Part shown: one piece after another, positions 1 to 9,108 of the stretch
Layout of the letters: each line of letters starts with the position of its first letter
How positions within the stretch are numbered: the first letter of the stretch is position 1
Assembly: GCA_020726505.1 (NCBI GenBank)
Contig: JAHLEZ010000020.1
Location: 620,001 to 684,000 of the forward strand
Length of the DNA: 64,000 nt
Reading direction: 5' to 3'
From: Leptodontidium sp. MPI-SDFR-AT-0119
Taxonomy: Eukaryota > Ascomycota > Leotiomycetes > Helotiales > Leptodontidiaceae
The notes under the pieces: model-generated
The model's input: only the letters and a program-made list of their open reading frames with translations
What the model was told of the DNA's origin: nothing
Databases searched by the model: none
Made by a program: the position numbers and the translations under genes

Positions 1-802
1 GAAACATGTGTTTCACGTATTCTTTGTGGGCTTTGTTGTTATTATTCTCACCACTTCCGCGAGCCTGCGTGCCGTTAATCCGCTGCCTCGTTGCTTCACG
101 GTGAAACTCATTATAGCCTTCGAGGATTCGGTATTCTGCTACAAATCGACGCCACTGCTGGAGGTCATTATCCTTTTCCAACTTCCGCAAGATCAAATGA
201 TACTCGCGACGCTGAACATGGACCGGGCCGTTGATTGCGTTGCGCCGCTGGAAAGGCTCGCGGGATTGATCTGCGAAGAGGCCATGGACTCGTAATACCT
301 CCCAATACTTGTCAAGGATATTAATGAGGTCCGGCCGGGGAAACAGGCTATCAACTGTCTCTATGGAGGCGGTCTTACCTCTCTTTCGTTTGGCACGCTT
401 CTTACACTGCTCGCAGTCACAGCGCTTGCACATGGGGAGGTCCGGCTCAGCTTCAGAGTGGGAACCCTGGTTATCCAAAGGAGGGCTCGACCCGTAACTG
501 TCGCTCCCCGTTGAGTGTAGCGAGGGCTCTAGGATCTCATCTAGGTCGTGGTTCGACGATAGCGATACGTTTCCTGGGCTGTAGTCACTATCCTGCGTAA
601 AGGTGTGCTTCCAAGAGTCGTCACCACCAGGGCTACCAGGACCCATAATTACTCGGGGATCAATGACAGGAAGGCCATTATCTCCATAATATATTGCAGA
701 GCATGCTGAAATGAACTGATTCGCGACATCCTTACCTAGCTCAGATCCGAGCTCTTGAAGTAGATCTTTAGTTCGTTGTTCCAGGTGAGGTGGGATCTCC
801 AT
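1..802 (-). CDS. Unrecognised protein, N-terminal 267 residues, runs off left edge
   Basis: The complement is open from an ATG at 802 to the first base of the window with no stop, so the gene continues leftward. The start MEIPPHLEQRTKDLLQELG follows a purine at -3. Visible parts are an N-terminal helical segment (about residues 1-40), a Ser/Asp/Gly-rich linker (about 50-120), a short Cys cluster (MCKRCDCEQCKKRAKRKR, which could bind zinc or be basic nuclear targeting), then a charged helical part rich in Arg, Glu and Trp (EKDNDLQQWRRFVAEYR). I recognise no family. The upstream 925-1400 region is AT-rich with many inverted GTCAGTT motifs, like the ends of some DNA transposons, so it may be element-encoded. 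That is inference only. Plus-strand ORFs here are shadows. Confidence 0.6.
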   Translation of the reverse strand, partial: MEIPPHLEQRTKDLLQELGSELGKDVANQFISACSAIYYGDNGLPVIDPRVIMGPGSPGGDDSWKHTFTQDSDYSPGNVSLSSNHDLDEILEPSLHSTGSDSYGSSPPLDNQGSHSEAEPDLPMCKRCDCEQCKKRAKRKRGKTASIETVDSLFPRPDLINILDKYWEVLRVHGLFADQSREPFQRRNAINGPVHVQRREYHLILRKLEKDNDLQQWRRFVAEYRILEGYNEFHREATRQRINGTQARGSGENNNNKAHKEYVKHMF

Positions 803-924
803 TTTGGCTTGGAGGTATGATGTTGGATGATGAAAGTGGGGTGAAGAGGGGTGGTGCTATATTTTATAGGTTGTGGGGAGCTGCGGGTTCGAACTACTCG
901 CAGGTGGGCAGGCAGGGTGGCCAT

Positions 925-1400
925 TAAGTCAGTTAAGTCAGTATCAGTCGACTTATTTTAGTCGACTAACTAACTGACGATAATACCTCAACTGAGGGAC
1001 TTAACTTAATATATTAATCAGTACTGATCAAAAAGAAACGTGACCTTAAAATCACGTTTTTACGATGTAAAAATAAAGATATATCATTTTCGATACAAAT
1101 GAAGTTTAAGGAATATTTATAAAGCTTAGAACGTGTATTATTACTTTTAGTCCCTTTAAAGTAATAAATAATGTTATTTTCACTTCTTATAAAAAGGCCT
1201 TAATTTCTTAAAATTTACTTAAATATGTACTTAAATATTAACAAATCTTATAATTTCTCAACTGACAGTCTAAATCAGTTGAGCATTTAACCACTGACTT
1301 GTTAGGGTTGGGGCTAGTAGCTAACTGATTACGAATTTAGGGCCCACTGACTTAAGTCAGCTTAACTAGACTGACTTATCGACCAGCCTGTGGGCAGGGG
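925..1400. repeat. AT-rich block flanked by clustered GTCAGT/ACTGAC motifs
   Basis: The left margin (925-1000) holds repeated TAAGTCAGT and GTCGACT units in both orientations. The right margin (1258-1378) holds ACTGAC, ATCAGTTGAG and ACTGACTTAAGTCAG. Between them is very AT-rich sequence. It resembles subterminal repeat regions of DNA transposons or RIP-altered repeat DNA. A similar density of TCAGT/TCAGC motifs lies upstream of the MULE transposase at 27885-28010. Exact element ends were not found. Confidence 0.35.
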
Positions 1401-2362
1401 TGGTGGGTGGCTTGCCCCATACCTCTCAAGCCACAATGGACATCCCACCACAGCTGCAACAACGAACTAGGAATCTACTTCAAGAGCTGGTACTTGACAT
1501 CCATATCTTTGAATCTTTCGACCAAAGCATCCTATAATGACACTGAGCATCTCTAAGGCAGTGCAGAGAGACCGAAGATAAGTAAATTTAAGTCGCTCAA
1601 TGACCAGCGAGGGCCACGATATCCGAGCTTTCACTGCAGCATCGTCGCTTTTCTTCCTCAACAACAACAAACATTTGTGAAACTTGACACTCCACCACCA
1701 TCCGAGACCGCCAAAATCTTAATTGATGCTTACTTGAGTAGGGTGGGATTGATAAGGCATAAGGTCTGTTAATTGCCATCCACTTCGTCCCGTATCATTT
1801 GAGTATTCAAGTTTGACTGGAGATGGCTTGAGTGGTCCGACCCGTGAGCGGCCGGGGCAAGGTTGTCACTAACTCATTATCTGGATGAGACGCTTTCCAT
1901 GAAGAAACCCAACTCAGCTCTCGGGGCGCTGCAAATAATATTCTCTCATAAAGGTCCAGAAAATCTACCCCGTAGCTTACGAAGGGCCGTAGATTTTAAC
2001 GCCAACGACGGGCCGATAATTAATATTTAATATATATTGTTATATAATATGTTTTCCTTATAAAAGTAATGTTTTAGCTATGTAATTAACCGTGACGAAG
2101 CGAGGTCCCCTGGCCCCAAAGGGCCGCCAGGACAAAGACCTCGTGGTTTAAACATTAATGAAAGAATTAACTAGTTCAAGTATCAAGGCATTTAAAATGC
2201 ATCAGCTATCAGAAGCAAGGAGTAGGAATCGATAGTTAATAGAGGCCCGATTAAGAAGCGTGAAACTAATGCGGCTTCTAGGATAGAGGCTCATATCAAG
2301 GCACAAGTAGTAAAAGCCCATTCATGTACTGCAATTCACTTCCAAGCGCTCGTCGAGGATAC
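1401..2362. other. Intergenic; one GC-rich nested hairpin at 2101-2143
   Basis: No supported gene. An AT-rich tract (about 2015-2095) is followed by a compact palindrome: CGAGGTC at 2101-2107 pairs with GACCTCG at 2137-2143, enclosing CCTGGCCCC / GGGCCGCCAGG. A similar core (CCTGGGCCACAGTGGCCGCC) occurs at about 16749-16768 in the AT-rich block, so both may be remnants of one repeat family. Confidence 0.35.
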
Positions 2363-3181
2363 TCACTCGAACTTCTTGTATAAGAAACCACCCTTGACCT
2401 TTAGCTTAAGAACATTCATCTCCTTCACATACTCATCCCCAAGGGCCTTAAAGTTCTTCATCGCTTGACTATTCACATGTTCCTTGAACAGATACTCCAA
2501 CGACTCATAGGCGTGCACAATGAAAACCCTATCATCCTGGCCCGGGTCTTTCCAGGCACCCCAAAGCAGTGTACCAAGTTCCTGGTCCTCCGAAACTTTA
2601 GCCACAGCCTTCCAATGCTCAAGAACTGCGGCGGCTTTGCCTGGATGGTATATAACCTCAGTATAGATCAGCGCCACGTTGGATTGCTGCAGGGCGATCT
2701 GCGGTCGGACGAAGTTGTTGATTAATGGGTCTGCCGGTACTATGCGCTGTATTGCTGGTCCAGCACCGAGTGCTCCTGTGCCAATCCATTTAACCAAAGC
2801 TGAATACTCCTTGGTTTTCATGTGGTCGTCAGCTGCCTCCTGGCTCGCATACCTGAATATCTTCGTTAATTATACTCGAAATACTGAAATTCGAACTCCC
2901 AGCCGCTTCCTATGGAGTACTGCATTCACCAAAACACTCACTCTTCGATCATGTATATGAGCTCATCCTCGGGATCATAAGCGGTCGCGTAGGAATATCG
3001 TAAAACGCCTGGTTCCGTGTCCTGAGTCACCTTGGAAAGCGTGCCAAGGTGCTCATATAACTGCAGGCTGTTGGTGAGTTGATTTGACTAATTTATTATT
3101 GACCTGTCGTTTTTTACGAACCTCTTCTTTCGCCTTTTCATTGATTGGATTCAAGCGGAGGAACAACGAAATTCTGGACAT
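2363..3181 (-). CDS. Tandem antibiotic-biosynthesis-monooxygenase (ABM) domain protein
   Basis: Three-exon model, complement of 3122-3181, 2942-3060 and 2363-2852, giving 222 residues with phases that fit. Introns are 61 and 89 bp (GTTCGT..CAG and GTGAGT..CAG). Two dimeric alpha-beta-barrel ABM-like units are visible: residues about 4-80 (SLFLRLNPINEKAKEE .. YATAYDPEDELIYMIEEYAS) and about 115-205 (VALIYTEVIYHPGKAAAVLE .. FIVHAYESLEYLFKEHVNS). ABM proteins are small cofactor-free oxygenases or isomerases acting on quinol or polyketide substrates, or heme-degrading relatives, so the reaction here is not fixed by sequence. The first intron donor GTTCGT is slightly unusual but keeps the frame. 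It is the first enzyme gene of the 2.4-11.3 kb run. No signal peptide or membrane segment, so probably cytosolic. Confidence 0.72.
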
Positions 3182-4550
3182 GGTCGCGTTTTGATTCTGT
3201 ATGCGTAACACATTCAAGTTAGCTCTACATTTCCCTTCGATTTCGCATCATCGGTATATCTTGAAAGGCTTACCTGATTCTCTGCCCGGGGTAGGGGAGG
3301 AGGTCTCCGTAGTCATTTGTGTCTTGTGAGATTAGCACGAACTGTCACGAAGCTGTTGTGGGAGGAACAAGTATTCATGCGACAACAAAATCCTCTCTAC
3401 TTGACAAAATCAAGCTATGGGGTATCCATCCCTTCTCGCCCAAGTTAATTTCGAATCACTTTCGGCGATTACGATGCAGATCATATTTAACTCCGTGATT
3501 TCTTTAATAAGCCTTGATTGGAGTTGGGCATTTTGCAACACGCTAAAGCATGGATTACTGCGTAACGCACCACATTTGTTGCCACATCATGCAGCACGGA
3601 GTGCGGGTTGATTGGCAATGAAGAGTCGGTGACTCTCGTTATGGCTTATTAAGAGATCGAGGAGTTGCTTCCGTCGGAAAACCTTATTGCCGAAAGGCAT
3701 ACTGAGTTTCTCAGTTCAGGCTTCGGGTCACCTGCAACATCGCCACGGTCACGGCTCGCCTGACAAAATCCACGATATCAAATAAGAAGATAAGCGGGTT
3801 GAATTAGCCTCGAGCAAGTAAGTAGCCAAGTATTACACCGCTGCTGCTTTCCTACCCTACTTCTACGTGGGACTAAAGCTGCATGGGGTAGAATGCAGGG
3901 CTATAGCTAATCAAAATTTCTTTGTGAACTCATGGTAGATAGTTTCAATCTCAAAACCAGATAGACTGCCTATCTAGACAATCGTCAAACCATGGACTTG
4001 GCGGTAGTCAACCGATTCACCTTATTAGCGGAGCGGCGATGTTCAGAACATAGGCTTTAGCGAGCCCCTGAGCTTGAAAGATGCATGTATGCTTGTGCCT
4101 GACCGAGAGTACGGAATTCGGGGCAACTGCCCAGAATCAAAAAATTCCATTTTGCGCCAAGGTAGTCGTGAGTTGTCCGTGCAGAGATCCGGTCCTACAA
4201 GTCCACCCTCTGCATGCAACAATAACGACATCATGCATTAGCTTCGAGTAACACTCGGTAGTTGTCACGATTGTTGATGTCTAAACGCTAGATAGACCCT
4301 CTGGAGGGCGAGACTAAGTTCTGACTAGGGCATCTTGCCACACTCGGAGGTCAATTGCATTACTGTATCTTTACAGTCGTACTTTCCTGTTGGCTAGAGT
4401 ACCACTAACAGACACCTGTTTAAGGCTTGGATACTGGGCTCTGCTATCATTACATTTCAAACTGTTCCCTCCTAGAAGATCTTCGAACCAGCTCATCCGC
4501 ATATTTGGACTCTACCCTGCTGTTTTTCTCGTCCTAAATCTCACAGCAAC
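3182..4550. other. Intergenic, no gene seen
   Basis: Divergent spacer between the ABM gene and the flavin-reductase-like gene. It has only short ORFs without family resemblance, and could hold a shared bidirectional promoter. Nothing else identified. Confidence 0.4.
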
Positions 4551-5577
4551 ATGTCCAGTCGCGAAGAAGCCGAAGCGCAGTTGAAGCGAAGAGCGGCAAG
4601 AAACTTCAAAGATATCGAAGCTACACGGCCAGACTGGAACACCTCAGAAACCGTCCAAGTAACAAAGACCATCGACCCGGACTGGAAATTTGGTGGCGGC
4701 GCCAACTCAGCTTATGCCCAGGTCTCTACTACAGCTACCTCAGCCAGACATATTGCCATCGATCCTGAAGCGCCCGGTCGCAGCTTCATTGACAACTACA
4801 AGTTGTGCATTAGCGCCATCGTTCCTCGACCTATTGGCTTCATCTCAACGAGGGCGGGGGATGGTAGCAGTGAAAATCTGGCACCGATGAGCTTCTTTCA
4901 GTTAGTGAACGCTGAGCCGCCTATGTTCGTCGTGGGAATCGTCAGTTCCATCGCCAACGCAAAGGACACCCTTCGTAATCTCGTCGAGACTAGGGAGTGC
5001 GTTCTTAATGTTGTGAGTGAGGGTATCATCGAGGCTGTCAACTCTACGAGTATCGACACGCCTTATGGTGTTTCCGAGTGGGATGTTGGCGGACTTACGC
5101 CTGTTTATGATTGCGAGACTGTCTCCTGCGGTCGAGTCAAGGAGTGTGTTTTCAGCATCGAGGCAAAGGTCGAGAGTATCCGCGAGTTCGAGAGTCGACG
5201 CACACCAGGAGCCAAGTCAGGAACCCTGGTGACTCTTGAAGCGACACGTTTTTGGGCCAGGGAGGATGCCGTGAACGAAGAGAGGAATATGTTGGAACTC
5301 TCAGTGAGTAAACAACCCCCTCTCCAAAACAAACCCGCTCGTTCCAGCTCTATTCCTTCCTCTTGATCCCCCCCACAAATGTGGCTTCTTAAGCATCTCT
5401 GCTATAGCGTGTTAATTCGAGTAGGTGTTGCGACCTATTAGTAGATTAGGAGGCGTGACTTACGGTCGAACTACACAAGTGATGGAACTCCCTAGGCCAT
5501 TTTTCGAGAAGGACCTGGGTGGTATGGAGGTCATCGAGCAGTTGAAAGCGCAACGGAAAGAGAAGCAGCAAGCGTGA
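4551..5577 (+). CDS. Flavin-reductase-like FMN-binding flavoprotein
   Basis: Two exons, 4551-5303 and 5425-5577, with a 121-bp intron (GTGAGT..GTAG, phase 0), give 301 residues. The core (about residues 75-290) fits the flavin-reductase-like, FMN-binding split-barrel family: RSFIDNYKLCISAIVPRPIG, then FISTRAGDGSSENLAPMSFF, FVVGIVSSIANAKDTLRNL, and the exon 2 start VLRPISRLGGVTYGRTTQVM, the usual C-terminal strand of fungal members. The spliced junction (NMLELS/VLRPISRLGG) is more family-like than reading through the intron. Relatives bind FMN and either supply reduced flavin to a monooxygenase or act alone; the substrate is unknown. It faces away from the tandem ABM gene across 1.4 kb, consistent with co-regulation of an oxygenase and a flavin partner, though that is inference. 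Confidence 0.82.
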
Positions 5578-6047
5578 TAATAATGTGTAATTTCTACCTG
5601 CAGTTCATCGACAAAAAGATACGGAGGAAATTGGTAAACTATCAGGACTACTTTTGATTTGCTTCAGCTTAGCCGGCTCCTGCTTCAGAGTATTTAATAC
5701 GTCGTGTCATACAAGACGACTTGAGCAGGAACTATCTCTAGAAACCGTACTTTGCTCCCATCTGAATTCGCTTGGGTAGAACTCAACTCGACCTTGGATA
5801 TTGTACTCTACATAAGCAAGTTCTGGTCAGAACTTGCACCGAACTAGACACTACCATATCGGCCCCTATCTAGGCGTTGGAAGGAATGTCGTTCCTGGAT
5901 CACTCAAGCCAGCCAAAGCATGTCATACTCAAGTTAAAGGTTCAATTCAATCTCTTAAAGGCCCTACTACACTACAAGGAACCACAAATGGGAATTCTAG
6001 TAAGCAGCAACACAGGCGAGTTCCTGTGCGCTAATACCAGTCGAGAA
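5578..6047. other. Convergent intergenic spacer
   Basis: The 470 bp between the stops of two convergent genes, presumably both 3' UTRs and polyadenylation sites. Nothing specific seen. Confidence 0.4.
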
Positions 6048-7497
6048 TCAATCCATCTGTTTACCAGCGCCGTAGGAAGCCTCCATCTGGTCCTTGAAGT
6101 TCTTTCTTGCGCTATTAAAAGCCCAATCTGTCAATACCAACGGAGTCTCCACTTCGTGCATGGCAACAGTGATACCATCGTCCATTAGAATGCCCCCCTT
6201 GCTTGTATCCTTATCTTGCCACTCCTTGTATTCGGACTCTGTCGAGCCGTGCGGGATCATTGAGCCGTTGAGCCAGGCACCAAACGGCTTGAAGTCCTTA
6301 CCACCAAGGGGAAGATCTGGGTTATTGACGATGAGGGTAACAAATTCCTGCATTGTGTTGCGGTGATACCATGGGAGCCACTGTGTATCCTGAGAAACCT
6401 CCCAGCGCCGTGAAATCGCAAGGAAATCACACACAGCGGTGTTTGGCTCCTTGCCTAGGGCGGGCGCCGTCAAGACGACAAAGAGTGACGGATCATGATG
6501 ATCAAACATAGCGTTCGCTAGGTGGCTGAAGCGTGCCAGGTCGTACTTGTATGGGTAAAGTGTGCCATGCCATGCGAGCACGTTGAAAGGTGTGCTCGCC
6601 TGGGTGCACTTCCACAACTTGGTATCCAAGCGCGAGATGATTGTCCAGTCCGAGGGGCCATCGTTTCCCAAGGCAAGTTTGCCGTTAGGAACCTTGGGGT
6701 CGTTGACCACCTCCACCGAGCCATCGACGAAGGCCTTGGGGATCTGAAAATCGCGCGAGTTCGCCAAGCCGTGAGAACCGATAATGCCCAACTCGGGAAT
6801 GCGGAAATGGCCTTGGTAGAGTTCGCAAACAGTTCCACGACAGGGCTCCCCATCCACGAGGTCGACACGATATCGCACCCCGCGAGGGATGACGGCGATT
6901 TCGTGGGCACGCACAAGCAGCTTGCCCAACTCTGTGATGATGTCAAGCGAGCCAAACTGGGGAGAGATTAGGGCGTCCCCATCCAAGCTCGTGAAGACGG
7001 TTTGCGGCTTCATGTCTGCCGTTACACTGAAGATCCACATCGCGACGCCTGTCTTCGTGCGGGCACTGCCGTTCGTTCCAAACAGGCGCTGTTGCGTCCA
7101 GTCCGAGCCGCCATCGATCTCGAAATTGGGATACAAGTGCGAATTTGGATCGAGGTGCTTGGGAGGGGACGGATTCGCACTCTCGATGTCATGATTGAAC
7201 GGCATGAGCTCGGTATGGAAGAAGGACGATTGCGCACGGTATGTGTTCGTTTGGAGATTAGCATTTCGAGGGGCAACAAAGGCTGTTCCTGAAATTTTCT
7301 CCGTCTTGGCTCCATACGGAGGGAACTTGGGGTGGCTGTTTACTAGTGGGAGGGCACCAGGTAGAGCCTCCGTCCTAAACAGTCAGTAATTGAGTCCAGC
7401 AGGAGAATTGGGAGACGACTTGCTCATGATGATTTCCGAACCCATTTAGATACTCGTATTTTTCTGGCACAGTAAACTTGGTCGCGTAGATAGACAT
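6048..7497 (-). CDS. Homogentisate 1,2-dioxygenase-like protein (paralogue type)
   Basis: Two exons, complement of 7424-7497 and 6048-7374, give 466 residues. The 49-bp intron (7375-7423) must begin GCAAGT and end TTTAG: only this GC-AG splice gives the family sequence FGNHHETEALPGALPLVN. A GT donor four bases downstream puts exon 2 out of frame. The body follows the family throughout (KTEKISGTAFVAPRN, IPRGVRYRVDLVDGEPCRG, FNVLAWHGTLYPYKYDL). Predicted iron ligands are His362 and Glu368 (YHRNTMQEF) and His400 (SMIPHGS). Homogentisate dioxygenase opens the aromatic ring of homogentisate to maleylacetoacetate in tyrosine/phenylalanine breakdown. This copy lacks the expected fumarylacetoacetase and maleylacetoacetate isomerase neighbours and diverges after the start, so it may be a paralogue acting on a related ring in the neighbouring enzyme cluster. 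Confidence 0.88.
7375..7423 (-). other. GC-AG intron of the homogentisate-dioxygenase-like gene
   Basis: The donor is GA/GCAAGT and the acceptor TTTAG/GACG. The intron has an in-frame stop if retained. The GCAAGT donor matches the usual consensus of rare GC-AG introns. The call rests on reading-frame and family continuity, not on transcript data. Confidence 0.75.
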
Positions 7498-9108
7498 GGT
7501 GATATGTAGAGCGAAGTACGCAGTATTTGTGTTGGCTGCTACGTTGCTTCTTCCTTGATCTTTGTCGTGGTGTCTCTGGCGAGGATGTGAAGGGACAGTG
7601 GTACATATACTCAACTCCTGTTCGAGATGCTCCTCTCTGCCCTACCTTACCTTTTGGGGATTTATATATGATAATCGATTGGTGGACGACAAGGGTTTGG
7701 AAAACTAGCTTGGACCGTACACCCCAGACGCCCGCAGCGTGAGGTTCACTTGCGATTCACAAGCCCCAGTATTGTGGCATGTTTCCGATCCCCAATTCCC
7801 AACCCCCAATTGACAATCCCAGAGATCCTAGACACCATAGTGCTTCTTGACAAATCCTGACGGACTTCTAGCCAAAGTTTGTGGAAAGAATAGTAAGTCT
7901 TGTCCGCCTTGTGACCACTATTGAAGTATGAGGATGCAGCCGAGCCGGATCTGTGGACTTCTGAGATGCCGACCTTGTCTGTTATTCAAGGCGTCAATCA
8001 AAGATAGAGGCGAAGGCGGCAGCGCCGAAGCGACGCCTAGGAACCCCCTCCTCTTGCCTTTGCGAGCTTGTGTAGTGGTCTAATAGGTACGAGTTGAGTG
8101 GGTTAGGTAGGTCGTGTACTCCCGAGGACCTCCCCTTGCCTGCATGAGCGACAACTGCCTGAATCCCAGCATTGCCTAGGTATAACTGTCAAATACGTAG
8201 GACTAGGACCACCAGTGGAAGTTTGAAGGGTGGCTATCCCATCCCATCCTAAAGACTTGAGTTTAAACCAATGAACATCCTTACCGCGCACAACTTAGCC
8301 GATCAGAAATGATTTCGCCAAGGGCAAGCTACTGTACGGTACTGCACACATCAGTAGCATAACCTCATCCTCGCATATGGATTCGTGGAGATGCCGCTAC
8401 CCCGCATTCTCGAACGTCGATGAAGCAGCTCTTGCTGTATTGTAGTATTGCACCTTACCGCATGACACGATATAAGCCGAACGGAGATAATCTCGTCAGG
8501 GCTACTGCACAGCCAGCAGCATAACCCCATCCACGCATGCAGACGTCACGGAGGTGTTGTTGTCCCGAAACATCCGCTTCTTTCGGACGCCAATCGAGCA
8601 TCTCATCCGGACTGAATGCTGATTGATGAATGTTAATACTAGAAATGTATTACAAATTTTACTCGCACTTGGCAAGATGTCCTACTTACATACTTCGTAC
8701 ATGATGAAAATAATGTTAGTTTCTCGTCTGTGCGCACGTCGCGGTGGTTCTAGAGGGTTCGGGTTTACAGGGTACTTATACAAGGGGTATACCCAATGAT
8801 AAAGCGATGTTAATTCGCTGCTTTTAGTACTAGAAATCAAGAGAGGAGGAGAATATATAAAATACTAAGGGGAATCAGATAAAGCAGCATTGCTAAGACT
8901 CTAGCTTTCATGGGTCTACGCACAGACCAGAATTGTACATTATTTACCCTTAGTAAGAAGTACTTGCTTGTCAACACGCTACAACGTGGATTTGCTTTTA
9001 TATTCCCCCCATCCCTCGATACCTCCTCTTGCTTCATCCTTCCTCGTGCTTGCGCTATTCTAACCACCTCGTTCCAACTTCTATCTAGAAGTTATCCCGT
9101 CCTTCATC
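7498..9108. other. Long intergenic region with a diverged direct duplication
   Basis: No supported gene in 1.6 kb between divergent genes. Around 8282-8400 and 8457-8560 a block is repeated with many differences: ACTGCACACATCAGTAGCAT at 8341 matches ACTGCACAGCCAGCAGCAT at 8503, and both are followed by AACCYCATCCNCGCAT. The offset is 160-175 bp. The last 200 bp are the likely promoter and 5' UTR of the hydrolase gene. Confidence 0.4.

Noticed and set aside
6518..6971. ORFs of about 145 codons on both strands inside the homogentisate-dioxygenase-like gene
   Set aside because: Shadows of the GC-rich true frame; no family pattern.
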